Below are positions 1 to 7,984 of a stretch of 64,000 bases of DNA, piece by piece. Source of the DNA: Dyadobacter jiangsuensis (GTDB lineage: Bacteria; Bacteroidota; Bacteroidia; Cytophagales; Spirosomataceae); contig NZ_PYAS01000004.1 in assembly GCF_003014695.1 (NCBI RefSeq), forward strand, positions 372,001-436,000, written 5' to 3'. Position 1 is the stretch's first letter. Every line of letters starts with the position of its first letter. The notes under the pieces were generated by a model, which was not told the origin of the DNA, ran no database searches, and was given only the letters and a program-made list of their open reading frames with translations. The position numbers were made by a program, and so were the translations under genes.

Positions 1-1
1 G

Positions 2-193
2 ATTAAAGATCCGAAGGAAGAAGAGTTCAGGCCGCCCATCGGGCTGACTCACCCGAAGTACTGGAAATTGAAAAACCTAGAACCCGAAAAAGCCACTGCG
101 CTGCAAATTCAATACAGCGGCGTGCACAGGAAGCAAATCAGGAAAACCATCCGGGAGTTTGATAAATTGCATGCTTTGGAGGTACAAGCATAA
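2..193 (+). CDS. C-terminal end of an unidentified protein (5' truncated)
   Basis: An open frame enters from the left edge and runs 63 codons to a TAA at 191-193. The residues are charged and include THPKYWKLKN and GVHRKQIRKTIREFDKL, with no signal or membrane segment in the visible part. I do not recognise the family. It ends 20 bases before the next gene, so the two could be co-transcribed. The reading frame is supported only by being open and by amino-acid composition that looks like real protein. Confidence 0.5.
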   Translation: MKDPKEEEFRPPIGLTHPKYWKLKNLEPEKATALQIQYSGVHRKQIRKTIREFDKLHALEVQA

Positions 194-213
194 ACCCTTT
201 TTCAGTAAGCTAA

Positions 214-1473
214 ATGAGGTACACCACTATCGTAAAATCAGGCCTGGCCATTCTTTGGCTGGGCTTCAATGCCCCGGTTGCTTTCGGGCAAACCGTTGGT
301 CAGGCACTACCTGCCTGGCATGAGGGCGAAATGGACATTCACCATATCAATACCGGTATGGGCAACGCGACGTTCATGATCCTGCCGGACGGGACGACGC
401 TTTTGGTGGATGCCGGTGCGCTCGATCCTACCGAGGCGCGCACGCAAAGCCCGCGCAATACGAAGGCAAAGCCCACCGCCGAACGCCAGCCCGGCGAATG
501 GATAGCGCGCTACATCCGCAAGGTTTCCAAGGCCCCGGTAGTGGATTATGCGCTGATAACGCATTTCCATGATGACCACATGGGCACGCCGACGAGCACT
601 TCCAAACGGTCGGAGCAGGGGAAGTATGCATTGGCGGGCATTACCGAGGTGGCCGAGTTTGTGCCGATAAAAAAGATTATCGACCGCGGCTGGCCGGATT
701 ATTCCTACCCGCGACTATCCGCGGACACGATGGTACGAAACTACCGGACGTTCCTGGACTGGCAGGTGAAGAATAAAGGGCTGCGTGTAGAGGTGAGCGT
801 TCCGGGCAGGAACGATCAGATCGTTTTACTTCATGATCAGCAGAAATACAAAGGTCTGTTCGAAGTGCGGAATATTTCGGCTAATGGTGAAATCTGGACC
901 GGTGTGGGCACGACCACCCGCAAGCATTTTCCCGAATTGAAAGATCTGAAACCTGAGCAATACCCGAGTGAGAATATGTGCAGCATTGCCACGAAAATCA
1001 GTTATGGGAAGTTTGATTACTTCACGGGTGGTGATACGCCCGGCGTTTTGCAACCGGGAGTTCCAGCCTGGCATGATGTAGAAACGCCGGTGGCGAAGGC
1101 CGTTGGGCCCGTGGACGTTCATATTCTGGACCACCACGGCAACCGGGATTCGCAAAATGATTTCCTGCTGAGCGCATTGCGTCCGCGCGTGCTGGTAATC
1201 CCCGTGTGGTCGTCGGATCACCCCGGGCACGACGTGCTCGACCGGATTTATTCACAGCGCATTTACCAGGGTGAGCGCGACGTGTTTGCCACCGATATGC
1301 TGGAAGCCAACAAGCTGGTCATCGGTGAAATGTTGAACCGTTTGAAAAGCGACAGCGGCCACGTGGTCGTGCGGGTGGCTAATGGGGGAGATAGTTACAG
1401 GGTTTTTGTGCTGGACGACCGCGATGAGCAGCTGAAAGTCAAGTCTATTCACGGGCCTTACATCTCCCGCTGA
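214..1473 (+). CDS. Secreted metallo-beta-lactamase-fold hydrolase
   Basis: A 419-residue protein with an N-terminal signal peptide (hydrophobic residues about 8-24, likely cleavage after AFG), so probably periplasmic or outer-membrane associated. The MBL-fold zinc signature HFHDDH is at residues 117-122. Later candidate metal ligands are GGDTPG (Asp274) and DHHGN (His307/His308). The segment GMGNATFMILPDGTTLLVDAG near residues 48-68 is the usual first strand pair of ComEC/Rec2-like MBL hydrolases. The family cleaves phosphoester, ester or amide bonds; the substrate cannot be read from sequence. It is not a classical beta-lactamase, because the spacing and C-terminal part resemble the ComEC-like group. 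Confidence 0.8.
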   Translation: MRYTTIVKSGLAILWLGFNAPVAFGQTVGQALPAWHEGEMDIHHINTGMGNATFMILPDGTTLLVDAGALDPTEARTQSPRNTKAKPTAERQPGEWIARYIRKVSKAPVVDYALITHFHDDHMGTPTSTSKRSEQGKYALAGITEVAEFVPIKKIIDRGWPDYSYPRLSADTMVRNYRTFLDWQVKNKGLRVEVSVPGRNDQIVLLHDQQKYKGLFEVRNISANGEIWTGVGTTTRKHFPELKDLKPEQYPSENMCSIATKISYGKFDYFTGGDTPGVLQPGVPAWHDVETPVAKAVGPVDVHILDHHGNRDSQNDFLLSALRPRVLVIPVWSSDHPGHDVLDRIYSQRIYQGERDVFATDMLEANKLVIGEMLNRLKSDSGHVVVRVANGGDSYRVFVLDDRDEQLKVKSIHGPYISR

Positions 1474-1578
1474 AAGGAAAGCCCGAGCGAGCTTCTCTGC
1501 TTTGGGCATTTAAGCCGCTGCATTGTCCATTTCAAGCGCTGTTTCGTCGATTTGAATCTTATCTTGATTTCCCGTGCT

Positions 1579-1620
1579 GGTATGTGAATCTACTTTTGAC
1601 CCGTCAATCATTCACATACC
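1579..1620. promoter_or_regulatory. Perfect 10-bp inverted repeat upstream of the hydrolase lipoprotein
   Basis: GGTATGTGAA at 1579-1588 is the exact reverse complement of TTCACATACC at 1611-1620. A second, inner inverted repeat TTGAC/GTCAA lies at 1596-1600 and 1603-1607. The element ends 11 bases before the ATG at 1632. It could be a dimeric repressor operator or a 5'-leader hairpin; there is no T-tract, so it is not a normal terminator. Confidence 0.5.
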
Positions 1621-1631
1621 AAACAATTAAA

Positions 1632-2585
1632 ATGATGAAAATCAACACGGGTGTTTCCTTAAAATCTGTATTCTTTTCCGCCTTGCTCGCATTCGGGCTG
1701 GTTTCTTGCAACAATGATGAAGCCTCCGGCAACGAACCCACGCCGGTAGCAGTGGACTATCATCAGACGGCTAAAACACAATTTATCGAAGCAGGAGGTG
1801 TGAAGTATGCCTATCGCATGCTCGGAAATCAGGCCGGTGTCCCGTTGGTGCTGCTGGCATCGCTCGGCAGCTCGATGGACGACTGGGATCCTGCTATTAC
1901 CAATGGGCTAGCGCAGAAGCATAAAGTGATTTTGTTTGATAACCGGGGCGTGGGTAGTTCCACGGGCCAGGTACCTGCCACCATTGCAGAAATGGCGACT
2001 GATGCCGTTGTGTTTATGAAGGCAATGGGTTTCACGAAAGTAGACCTGATGGGTTTCTCGATGGGTGGCTTTATCACCCAGCAAATCCTGCTCACCGAAC
2101 CGGCGTTAGTCCATAAGGCCATTCTGACGGGCACAGGGCCGAAAGGAAGCGAGGGACTTGCCAATCTGCCGAATATCATCGCATCGACTGCGGGTCTTAC
2201 GCCGGAAGAAACTTTCCTGACGTTCGGTTTTACCAAGTCGGAAGCGAGCCTGAAAGCAGGAAATGCATCCTACCAGCGCATTCAGCAACGCAAAACCGAT
2301 CGTGACCAGCCTTTGAGCCAGCAGGCAGGTGGCGCACAGCTGTCAGCGGTATTAGCCTGGGCGAAGCCATCCCCCAATGCGTTGAATGAACTGAAAGCGA
2401 TTCAACAACCGGTTTTGTTTGTGCAGGGGAAAAATGATGTGCCCGTTCCGGTGATCAATGCCATCAATGCCTCGCAGAGCATTCCCAACGCAAATCTGGT
2501 CGTGTATCCCGATGCGGGCCACGCGGCATTCTGCCAGTATGCCGACCGATTCGTGCAGGAAGCAGTTGATTTTCTGGGAGAGTAG
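1632..2585 (+). CDS. Alpha/beta-hydrolase lipoprotein
   Basis: A 317-residue alpha/beta-hydrolase-fold protein, predicted ester or lactone hydrolase of unknown substrate. I chose the ATG at 1632 because it gives a lipoprotein signal ending in LVSC (Cys26); the frame is open further upstream from a GTG at 1584, but that would bury the signal and cross the inverted repeat. The oxyanion-side segment LLASLGSSMDDW, the NRGVGSS turn, the nucleophile elbow GFSMGG (Ser143) and the C-terminal DAGHAAF (His297) are all in family order, and DVPVP near residue 275 fits the acid region. The protein should be anchored to a membrane, facing the periplasm or outside. Confidence 0.82.
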   Translation: MMKINTGVSLKSVFFSALLAFGLVSCNNDEASGNEPTPVAVDYHQTAKTQFIEAGGVKYAYRMLGNQAGVPLVLLASLGSSMDDWDPAITNGLAQKHKVILFDNRGVGSSTGQVPATIAEMATDAVVFMKAMGFTKVDLMGFSMGGFITQQILLTEPALVHKAILTGTGPKGSEGLANLPNIIASTAGLTPEETFLTFGFTKSEASLKAGNASYQRIQQRKTDRDQPLSQQAGGAQLSAVLAWAKPSPNALNELKAIQQPVLFVQGKNDVPVPVINAINASQSIPNANLVVYPDAGHAAFCQYADRFVQEAVDFLGE

Positions 2586-2611
2586 AGCTACGGCTTAACC
2601 AGTGAAGTAGT

Positions 2612-2646
2612 GTGCCGTTCGGACATTTTCCGGGCGGCACTTTTGT
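2612..2646 (+). terminator. Rho-independent terminator after the hydrolase
   Basis: GTGCCGTTCGGA (2612-2623) pairs with TCCGGGCGGCAC (2629-2640). This gives a 12-bp RNA stem with two G-U pairs and a five-base loop, followed by TTTTGTT. It sits 26 bases after the hydrolase stop codon. Confidence 0.75.
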
Positions 2647-2762
2647 TCATACAGTGCTGCTTAGGTTCCCGCAGGATAAACGGTATTTTATTTGCTTTGA
2701 ATGGGGCGAGGCGTATTATATATTCGCTTGAAACAAAGGTACTTTCAATCAAACGACACCTT

Positions 2763-3001
2763 ATGGAACTGGCGAACTACATCTCGTGGGCCATTATGAT
2801 AGGCACCGGAAGTTGGGGATTATTTTCGGTAATTAAATACATCTCGATCTTTTTTAAGGATGAAGTGACGTTCACCAACCTCAGAAATGGCAAGACAATT
2901 ACAATTTGGGAAGCATCACCGAAAAGGTCAGGCTGAGGAACTTCTGGATTTTTTTGAGTGAAAATGTCCTCAACCAGAACCAGGAGAAGGAAGACGGTTA
3001 G
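2763..3001 (+). pseudogene. Small membrane protein, probably frameshifted
   Basis: From the ATG at 2763 an open frame gives 57 residues: a hydrophobic helix (about residues 6-28, WAIMIGTGSWGLFSVIKYI) followed by DEVTFTNLRNGKTITI, stopping at 2936. In the +2 frame the same DNA continues as NYNLGSITEKVRLRNFWIFL and stays open to the TAG at 2999-3001, which reads like genuine protein. I infer a one-base indel near 2895-2910 that broke a protein of about 80 residues. The family is not recognised. An in-frame extension upstream to 2610 runs through the terminator and is unlikely. Confidence 0.35.
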
Positions 3002-3153
3002 CAGGGCAGATAGCTCGGTAACTGCAATCGCATCATTCTATTCCACTATTATCTTCCACTTCCCTGAATCTGGATTAAAGGGAATTCAATATGGATTGAT
3101 GTCCGTCAAAAATATCTACCCCAGCACTATTTGCAGTACCGGGGTAAACAAGC
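3002..3153. other. Unassigned stretch with possible gene debris
   Basis: No intact gene is visible. One plus-strand frame across 3080-3170 reads SIWIDVRQKYLPQHYLQYRG, which has protein-like composition but no start codon and runs into the 3' end of the alcohol dehydrogenase on the other strand. It may belong to the same decayed locus as the frameshifted membrane protein just upstream. Confidence 0.25.
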
Positions 3154-4194
3154 CTACAAAGTAGCCATATCAATCACGAACCGGTACCGCACGTCGCCTT
3201 TGAGCATGCGAGCGTAGGAAGCGGTGATGTCTTTAATGTCGATCAGCTCGATGTCGGACACGATGTCGTGCTCTGCGCAGAAATCAAGCATTTCCTGTGT
3301 CTCGGCAATGCCTCCGATGCCGGAACCTGCCATGCTCCGGCGGCCCGTCAGCAGCGAAAACGGCTGAACGGAATAAGGCTCGGTGGGCACACCTACATTG
3401 ATGAGCGTTCCGTTTGTGCGTAGTAGCGATAAGTAAAGATCCATATCGTGCACGGCAGAAACGGTGTCGAGGATAAAATCGAAACTGCCTTTTACGGCAT
3501 TCACCTGCTCGGGATCGGAGGTCACCACGAAATGATGCGCACCAAGATCCTTAGCCGCCTGCTCCTTGGAAGCGGAAGTACTGAGCACGGTCACTTCGGC
3601 ACCGAATGCTACACCAAATTTTACACCCATATGGCCGAGCCCGCCAAGGCCGAGCACCGCCAGCTTATGACCTTTACCGACTTTCCAGTGGCGAAGCGGC
3701 GAGTATGTGGTAATACCTGCACACAGCAGCGGAGCGGTGGCTGCCAAAGACAGTTTGTCGGAAACAGAGAGCACGAATTCCTCCCGCACGACAATGGTGT
3801 TGGAATAACCACCATAGGTAGGTACACCGCTGCGGTCGAGATTGTTGTAGGTTTGAGTGTTACCATCGAGGCAGTATTGTTCCAGGCCGTCCTTGCAGTT
3901 TTCACAAACCTGGCACGAATCGACCATACAGCCTACACCGGCCAGATCGCCTGCTTTGAATTTCTTCACGTGCGCGCCTACCTGCGTGACTTTTCCAACA
4001 ATTTCATGTCCGGGGACCATCGGGAAAACGCCCGGAAACCATTCGTCCTTGATCTGATGAAGATCGGAATGGCAGACACCGCAATAGTGGATTTCGATCT
4101 GAACGTCGTGCGGGCCGACATCCCTTCTTTCAAATTCCCATGGCGTGAGATCGGTCTCGGGTGTTTGGGCTGCGTATGCTTTTGCTTGTATCAT
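3154..4194 (-). CDS. Zinc-dependent NAD(P) alcohol dehydrogenase (YahK/CAD type)
   Basis: A 346-residue cytoplasmic medium-chain dehydrogenase that interconverts alcohols and aldehydes with NAD(P)H. Catalytic zinc ligands fit Cys41 (CGVCHSD) and His63 (PGHE). The structural zinc lobe is Cys94, Cys97, Cys100 and Cys108. The Rossmann motif GLGGLGHMGVKFG follows near residue 180. Length and motif order match the YahK/AdhC cinnamyl-alcohol-dehydrogenase branch, usually NADPH-linked with broad aldehyde substrates. It is transcribed alone on the minus strand with a -7 box at 4222-4229 and phased direct repeats at 4258-4291 upstream. The exact substrate is unknown. Confidence 0.92.
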   Translation of the reverse strand: MIQAKAYAAQTPETDLTPWEFERRDVGPHDVQIEIHYCGVCHSDLHQIKDEWFPGVFPMVPGHEIVGKVTQVGAHVKKFKAGDLAGVGCMVDSCQVCENCKDGLEQYCLDGNTQTYNNLDRSGVPTYGGYSNTIVVREEFVLSVSDKLSLAATAPLLCAGITTYSPLRHWKVGKGHKLAVLGLGGLGHMGVKFGVAFGAEVTVLSTSASKEQAAKDLGAHHFVVTSDPEQVNAVKGSFDFILDTVSAVHDMDLYLSLLRTNGTLINVGVPTEPYSVQPFSLLTGRRSMAGSGIGGIAETQEMLDFCAEHDIVSDIELIDIKDITASYARMLKGDVRYRFVIDMATL

Positions 4195-4221
4195 GTCAGA
4201 AAAAGGGGTTTAATACGATCA

Positions 4222-4229
4222 CAAAATTA
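4222..4229 (-). promoter_or_regulatory. -7 box of the alcohol dehydrogenase
   Basis: Minus-strand TAATTTTG matches the Bacteroidota -7 consensus TAnnTTTG and would place the transcript start about 20 bases before the ATG. No convincing -33 TTG is visible at the usual distance, so an activator may be needed. Confidence 0.45.
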
Positions 4230-4257
4230 GCAGGCAGTTTCCTATCGGGGTTAATAC

Positions 4258-4291
4258 TTTCAAATCAATGCTTATAGTTTTCAAACAATGC
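4258..4291. promoter_or_regulatory. Phased direct repeat upstream of the alcohol dehydrogenase
   Basis: TTTCAAATCAATGC (4258-4271) is repeated as TTTTCAAACAATGC (4278-4291), with the TTTCAAA cores 21 bp apart, about two helical turns. It begins about 29 bases upstream of the -7 box. Direct repeats in this position and phase are typical of AraC-family activator sites. The remaining intergenic DNA to 4545 shows no gene. Confidence 0.4.
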
Positions 4292-4545
4292 CTTTTAGAG
4301 CTCCGTTTTCGGCTACTTTGTTTTTGATGAGTTATGATGAGGCAATTGGTCAGATAAAAAAATGGGTCGGTATATCTGAATGGACGTCCGGGACGTTTAT
4401 TAATTCATATTGCCCATACGTATATATGTAATGCGTTCCCGCACCGATTTTGGCGCGGAACTTAATCTATATAATGCTGCGTTATTGGCTCATAGCGAAT
4501 AATTTAGTGCAACTTAGAACTATTACAACCATTTACAGGCGAAGT

Positions 4546-5475
4546 ATGCAGTTTCGGAAGCCGGAGGCATTTGCATTTTTCTTATCCTTGTGGGGCATAA
4601 GCATGGTTTGCTGTGCCCAGAAGCCTGGTTTGCCGGGTATGGCTCCGTCCAAATGGATCACCTTCCGCACGACCCACGCGCCGGGGAAGGTTTATCGATT
4701 CGCAAACGGAGGTACGAAGACTTTTACAAACGAGGAAATGTATGTCCGGGCGTGGTTACCGGTGCTCAATAAAAAGAATTTTGCGGTTGTCGTAGGCCCC
4801 AACTACCGGGCCGAACAGCTTGAATTTAAAAGCAGTGGCGAGAATCCGGCCAAAAAATTCGAGGGGTGGAACCTTCGCACGTTCGCATTGGATGTGAACT
4901 CGTTTGTCAGACTCGATAGCACGTCCTGGCTTTTACTCACCTCACATATTAACAAGACGGGTAATTTCGCGATGCTTTCCGCTAAGGAGATTCCGCTGAA
5001 CTACACTGTTTCTGCTTCCTATCTGAAAAGAACGTCGCCGAACAAGGAAATCGGTGCGGGGATCATTTTTAACAAAAGTTATAAATTGACCTTCCTGCCT
5101 GTTTTTATCTTTAACTACAACCTCTCAGAAAAAGAAGGCATCGAAATTATGCTGCCTAAGAAAATGGCCTGGCGGCATAACCTTTCGCCAAACGACCGCC
5201 TTTATTTCAAAGCCGAGGCCGTTACGCGGACGTATTACCTTAACCGTGTGGCCGAAGGAACACCTGATGTTTGCCGCAGGATTGACGTCGATATGGGCAT
5301 TTCTTACAACCGCAGGTTCGGGAATTTTGCCGGTGTGGAGGTGTTTGGCGGTTACCGCAAGAACATTTCCAATAAAATGGTGCAGGATGCCGTTCCTGTG
5401 CGCACTTCCGGCTTGGCCGCCACGGTCGAATTCTACGTTCAACCGCCTAGTTTCAGGGGCAAATCAAGGAAATAG
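4546..5475 (+). CDS. Probable outer-membrane beta-barrel protein (DUF6268-like)
   Basis: A 309-residue protein from the ATG at 4546. This start gives a signal peptide (FAFFLSLWGISMVCCAQ); the frame is open upstream to a TTG at 4450 but that part looks non-coding. After the signal, the protein alternates short amphipathic strands with turns (for example NFAVVVGPNYRAEQLEF, ASYLKRTSPNKEIGAGIIF, RRFGNFAGVEVFGGYR) and ends in an aromatic-rich strand, the pattern of an outer-membrane barrel. Its length and strand pattern resemble DUF6268 proteins, but I hold that name loosely. No neighbour suggests a specific role. Confidence 0.6.
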   Translation: MQFRKPEAFAFFLSLWGISMVCCAQKPGLPGMAPSKWITFRTTHAPGKVYRFANGGTKTFTNEEMYVRAWLPVLNKKNFAVVVGPNYRAEQLEFKSSGENPAKKFEGWNLRTFALDVNSFVRLDSTSWLLLTSHINKTGNFAMLSAKEIPLNYTVSASYLKRTSPNKEIGAGIIFNKSYKLTFLPVFIFNYNLSEKEGIEIMLPKKMAWRHNLSPNDRLYFKAEAVTRTYYLNRVAEGTPDVCRRIDVDMGISYNRRFGNFAGVEVFGGYRKNISNKMVQDAVPVRTSGLAATVEFYVQPPSFRGKSRK

Positions 5476-5565
5476 GCCTTAACAATATGTTGATTTGAAG
5501 CACGGGGAATTAACTTTTGGGTAAAATCGGTCGGTGTAGTTTTACGCAAACTAACCTGGACACAG

Positions 5566-6861
5566 ATGAAACCCTTTTTACTTTCCTTTATTTCGACAGC
5601 CGCGGCCGTCGCGATATTGAATGGCTGCACAGATCACGGTCTTCCCAATGAAACTTATCCGGACAAGGCCGAAGCGCAAAACCCGACCGTCGTTACCCAG
5701 GTCGGTAATGTAAAAGTATACAACGGCGGTTTCGGGTCGGCTGTGGTGCAGGACCCGAATGACCATATGGCGTTTTACCTGCTCACTGATCGTGGTTCCA
5801 ACATCGATGGTACAATTACCGATTCAAAAGTGTTCGCCGATCCGGGATTTGCACCGCAAATCGGTAAATTCAGACTGATCGGTGATCAGCTGGTTTTGGA
5901 AAAGACGATCGAGTTGAAAAACGAAAGCGGAGCAAAGCTGAATGGCCTCCCTAACCCTCCCGGATTTGGTTATACCGGAGAACTGGCCCTGGACGTGAAC
6001 AACAATACGCTGCCTAACAGCATCGACGGCCTCGATTCGGAAGGCCTGGCGCTCGCGAAAGACGGCACGTTTTGGGTGAGCGACGAATATGGCCCGCATA
6101 TCGTCCATTTCGATGCGAACGGCAAGACCATCGAGCGGATCAATCCGTTCGGTAATGGCACAGGCGGCCGCAGAATTCCGCTGGTTTTTGCCAAAAGGCG
6201 CCCGAACCGTGGAATGGAAGGGCTGACGATTACGCCCGACGGCAAAACGCTCGTTGGTATCATGCAATTCCCGCTTTACAATCCGTCGGCTTCGGATGTG
6301 TCGGGCTCGCTGGTGACGCGTATCCTTAGTTTTGACATTACAACCGGCCTCAGCAAGGAGTATGTATACCTCATCGACCGTGCCAATTTACAGGCGAATA
6401 GCGAAATCGTGGCCATTGACAATACCACTTTCCTTGTGCTCGAACGTGACGGCGAATATGCTACCAATGCCAACCGCGCAACGGTGATCAAAAAGGTGTA
6501 CAAAATCGACCTGGGTAATGCTACCGATATTTCGGATCCGGCCAATGGTGCGAACGGCAAGTTGTACGGTGGACTTACCGTAGAACAGTTGAAAACTGCC
6601 GCTAACCTGGCTGCTAATGGTATCAAGCCCGTGACCAAGACACTCGTGGCGGATCTGATGACCGACATTCCAACGCTCTATCCTCACGATAAAGCCGAAG
6701 GTATTGCGATTATCAATTCCACCACCATCGCTATCTCCAACGATGACGACTTTGGGGTAGTAGGAGCCGGTGGTGTATATGCACAAAAACTGCTTCCGGC
6801 CACCGGTGCTGTCGATCGTAACACGATCTATTTCGTGAAATTGAAACAGCCACTTTGGTAA
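5566..6861 (+). CDS. Phytase-like esterase lipoprotein (PF13449 type)
   Basis: A 431-residue lipoprotein: the signal ends at ILNGC (Cys21). The body carries family hallmarks of 'esterase-like activity of phytase' proteins: YLLTDRG near the start, GLDSEGLALAKDGTFWVSDE in the middle, NRGMEGLTITPDGKTL, LVLERDGEY, and DKAEGIAII with SNDDDFG near the end. These form a beta-propeller with a metal or phosphate site. The presumed role is extracytoplasmic phosphoester hydrolysis, inferred from family only. It is followed closely by a strong terminator at 6880. Confidence 0.8.
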   Translation: MKPFLLSFISTAAAVAILNGCTDHGLPNETYPDKAEAQNPTVVTQVGNVKVYNGGFGSAVVQDPNDHMAFYLLTDRGSNIDGTITDSKVFADPGFAPQIGKFRLIGDQLVLEKTIELKNESGAKLNGLPNPPGFGYTGELALDVNNNTLPNSIDGLDSEGLALAKDGTFWVSDEYGPHIVHFDANGKTIERINPFGNGTGGRRIPLVFAKRRPNRGMEGLTITPDGKTLVGIMQFPLYNPSASDVSGSLVTRILSFDITTGLSKEYVYLIDRANLQANSEIVAIDNTTFLVLERDGEYATNANRATVIKKVYKIDLGNATDISDPANGANGKLYGGLTVEQLKTAANLAANGIKPVTKTLVADLMTDIPTLYPHDKAEGIAIINSTTIAISNDDDFGVVGAGGVYAQKLLPATGAVDRNTIYFVKLKQPLW

Positions 6862-6879
6862 GAACCCGAATTTTCGAAG

Positions 6880-6914
6880 CGGGTGTGGGGTTTTGCTCCG
6901 CACCCGTATTTTTT
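6880..6914 (+). terminator. Rho-independent terminator after the phytase-like gene
   Basis: CGGGTGTGGGG (6880-6890) pairs with CTCCGCACCCG (6896-6906) as an 11-bp RNA stem with two G-U pairs and a TTTTG loop, followed by TATTTTTT. The next start codon is only 16 bases beyond the T-tract. Confidence 0.8.
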
Positions 6915-6929
6915 AATACCCATATCCAA

Positions 6930-7817
6930 ATGAAACGATTGAAACTCCTGGCCTTGGCGGCCATTGCCGCAAGTGCGGTAGCCATTCCTGCATTCATTAT
7001 CCCGGGAAAACCGGAAGTATCGCTTGTTTCCTCGCAAACCATCGATTCGCTTGGTGCATGCCAGGGCGCGGCTTACCTGGATGGAAAAGTGTATTTGTAT
7101 GGAGACCGTGAGGTGGGAATGGTGCGGGAGTTTAGCCGGAAGGGCAATTCCATGCATTACACAGGAAGGGAAATCCGGCTGACCGTCGATGGTATGGATG
7201 TAATCAATCACCCGACCGGCATTGCGAAGCATGGCAAGTTGCCGGTGTTCATGGGCAATAGCATCCGGCTGAATGCCGAGGGAACATTGTGGCGCGCTGT
7301 GATTTACGAGGTCGATTGGAAGGGCTTGCTGAAAACTGGCACCCTGGATGGCAACCTGGTTCGCACGATCGAGGATGATGCCTGCATTCAGGGGACGAGG
7401 CCGGAGTATGTGGAGTACAATGGCAAATGGCTGGTAGCGACAGCCGATTACGGCGACAAACGTAACGAAGTGCGGCTCTACGACCCGGCTGTTTTGCAAA
7501 AGGTAGATAAGACGAGCGCGCCGGGCGTATTGGTGACGAAATTTACCTGCGGACCCTGGGTTCAAAACTTGCATTGGGTGCCCGAAAAAGGAGTTTTAGT
7601 ATTAATTCAAAACCAGATTGAAGGCCGGCGTTGGCGTTTCACATTTGTAGATCTGAAAAAATCGCTTGAAAAAGGGGAGCAGGTAGTGCTTAACTCGGTG
7701 GATATCGACAAAGCAGATGAACTGGAAGGTTTTACATTCACTGGTAATTCTTCGAAAGGCATCGCGGTGACCTCATCCCGAAAAAGCAATGTGCATGAGC
7801 TACGCGTGACCTGGTAG
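6930..7817 (+). CDS. Secreted propeller-like protein of unknown function
   Basis: A 295-residue protein from the ATG at 6930, chosen because it begins a signal peptide (KLLALAAIAASAVAIPAF); the frame is open earlier, through the terminator. The rest has repeated strand-turn segments such as AAYLDGKVYLYGDREVG, VEYNGKWLVATADYGDKRNEVRLYD and WVPEKGVLVLIQNQIEGRRW, suggesting a small beta-propeller or YncE/NHL-like fold. No catalytic motif is evident. It may form a pair with the preceding phytase-like lipoprotein, but the strong terminator between them argues for at least partial separate control. Confidence 0.65.
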   Translation: MKRLKLLALAAIAASAVAIPAFIIPGKPEVSLVSSQTIDSLGACQGAAYLDGKVYLYGDREVGMVREFSRKGNSMHYTGREIRLTVDGMDVINHPTGIAKHGKLPVFMGNSIRLNAEGTLWRAVIYEVDWKGLLKTGTLDGNLVRTIEDDACIQGTRPEYVEYNGKWLVATADYGDKRNEVRLYDPAVLQKVDKTSAPGVLVTKFTCGPWVQNLHWVPEKGVLVLIQNQIEGRRWRFTFVDLKKSLEKGEQVVLNSVDIDKADELEGFTFTGNSSKGIAVTSSRKSNVHELRVTW

Positions 7818-7890
7818 ATGGCTACTTCTGGTTCTTGAAAATTTTACATTTTCATAATAAACACGTTCGATTCACTTAATAGTCCAAAAA

Positions 7891-7898
7891 TACTTTTG
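7891..7898 (+). promoter_or_regulatory. -7 box of SusC/SusD pair 1
   Basis: TACTTTTG matches the phylum consensus TAnnTTTG, about 86 bases upstream of the susC ATG. A clean -33 TTG is not seen at 19-21 bases upstream. Confidence 0.5.
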
Positions 7899-7984
7899 CG
7901 CTCGATTTTTGAGCACGGAGTAGAAGGGATTTAAGGTGAATCGCAACGTGTTTTCTTGTTTTTGTTAAATTTTTTAAAACTATT

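Noticed and set aside
214..1473. Antibiotic-resistance beta-lactamase
   Set aside because: The HxHxDH motif is general to the metallo-beta-lactamase fold; the remaining residues resemble ComEC-like hydrolases, so resistance should not be inferred.
2610..2762. Upstream extension of the small membrane protein frame
   Set aside because: It starts inside the terminator hairpin of the previous gene and reads as Arg/Cys-rich non-protein sequence.
2958..3164. 68-codon plus-strand frame before the alcohol dehydrogenase
   Set aside because: The start lies inside the frameshifted upstream locus and the composition is Ser/Thr/Arg-rich without any motif; it is more likely debris.
3448..4230. Long plus-strand frame opposite the alcohol dehydrogenase
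   Set aside because: It lies fully antisense to a gene with complete zinc and cofactor motifs; the translated sequence has no family features.
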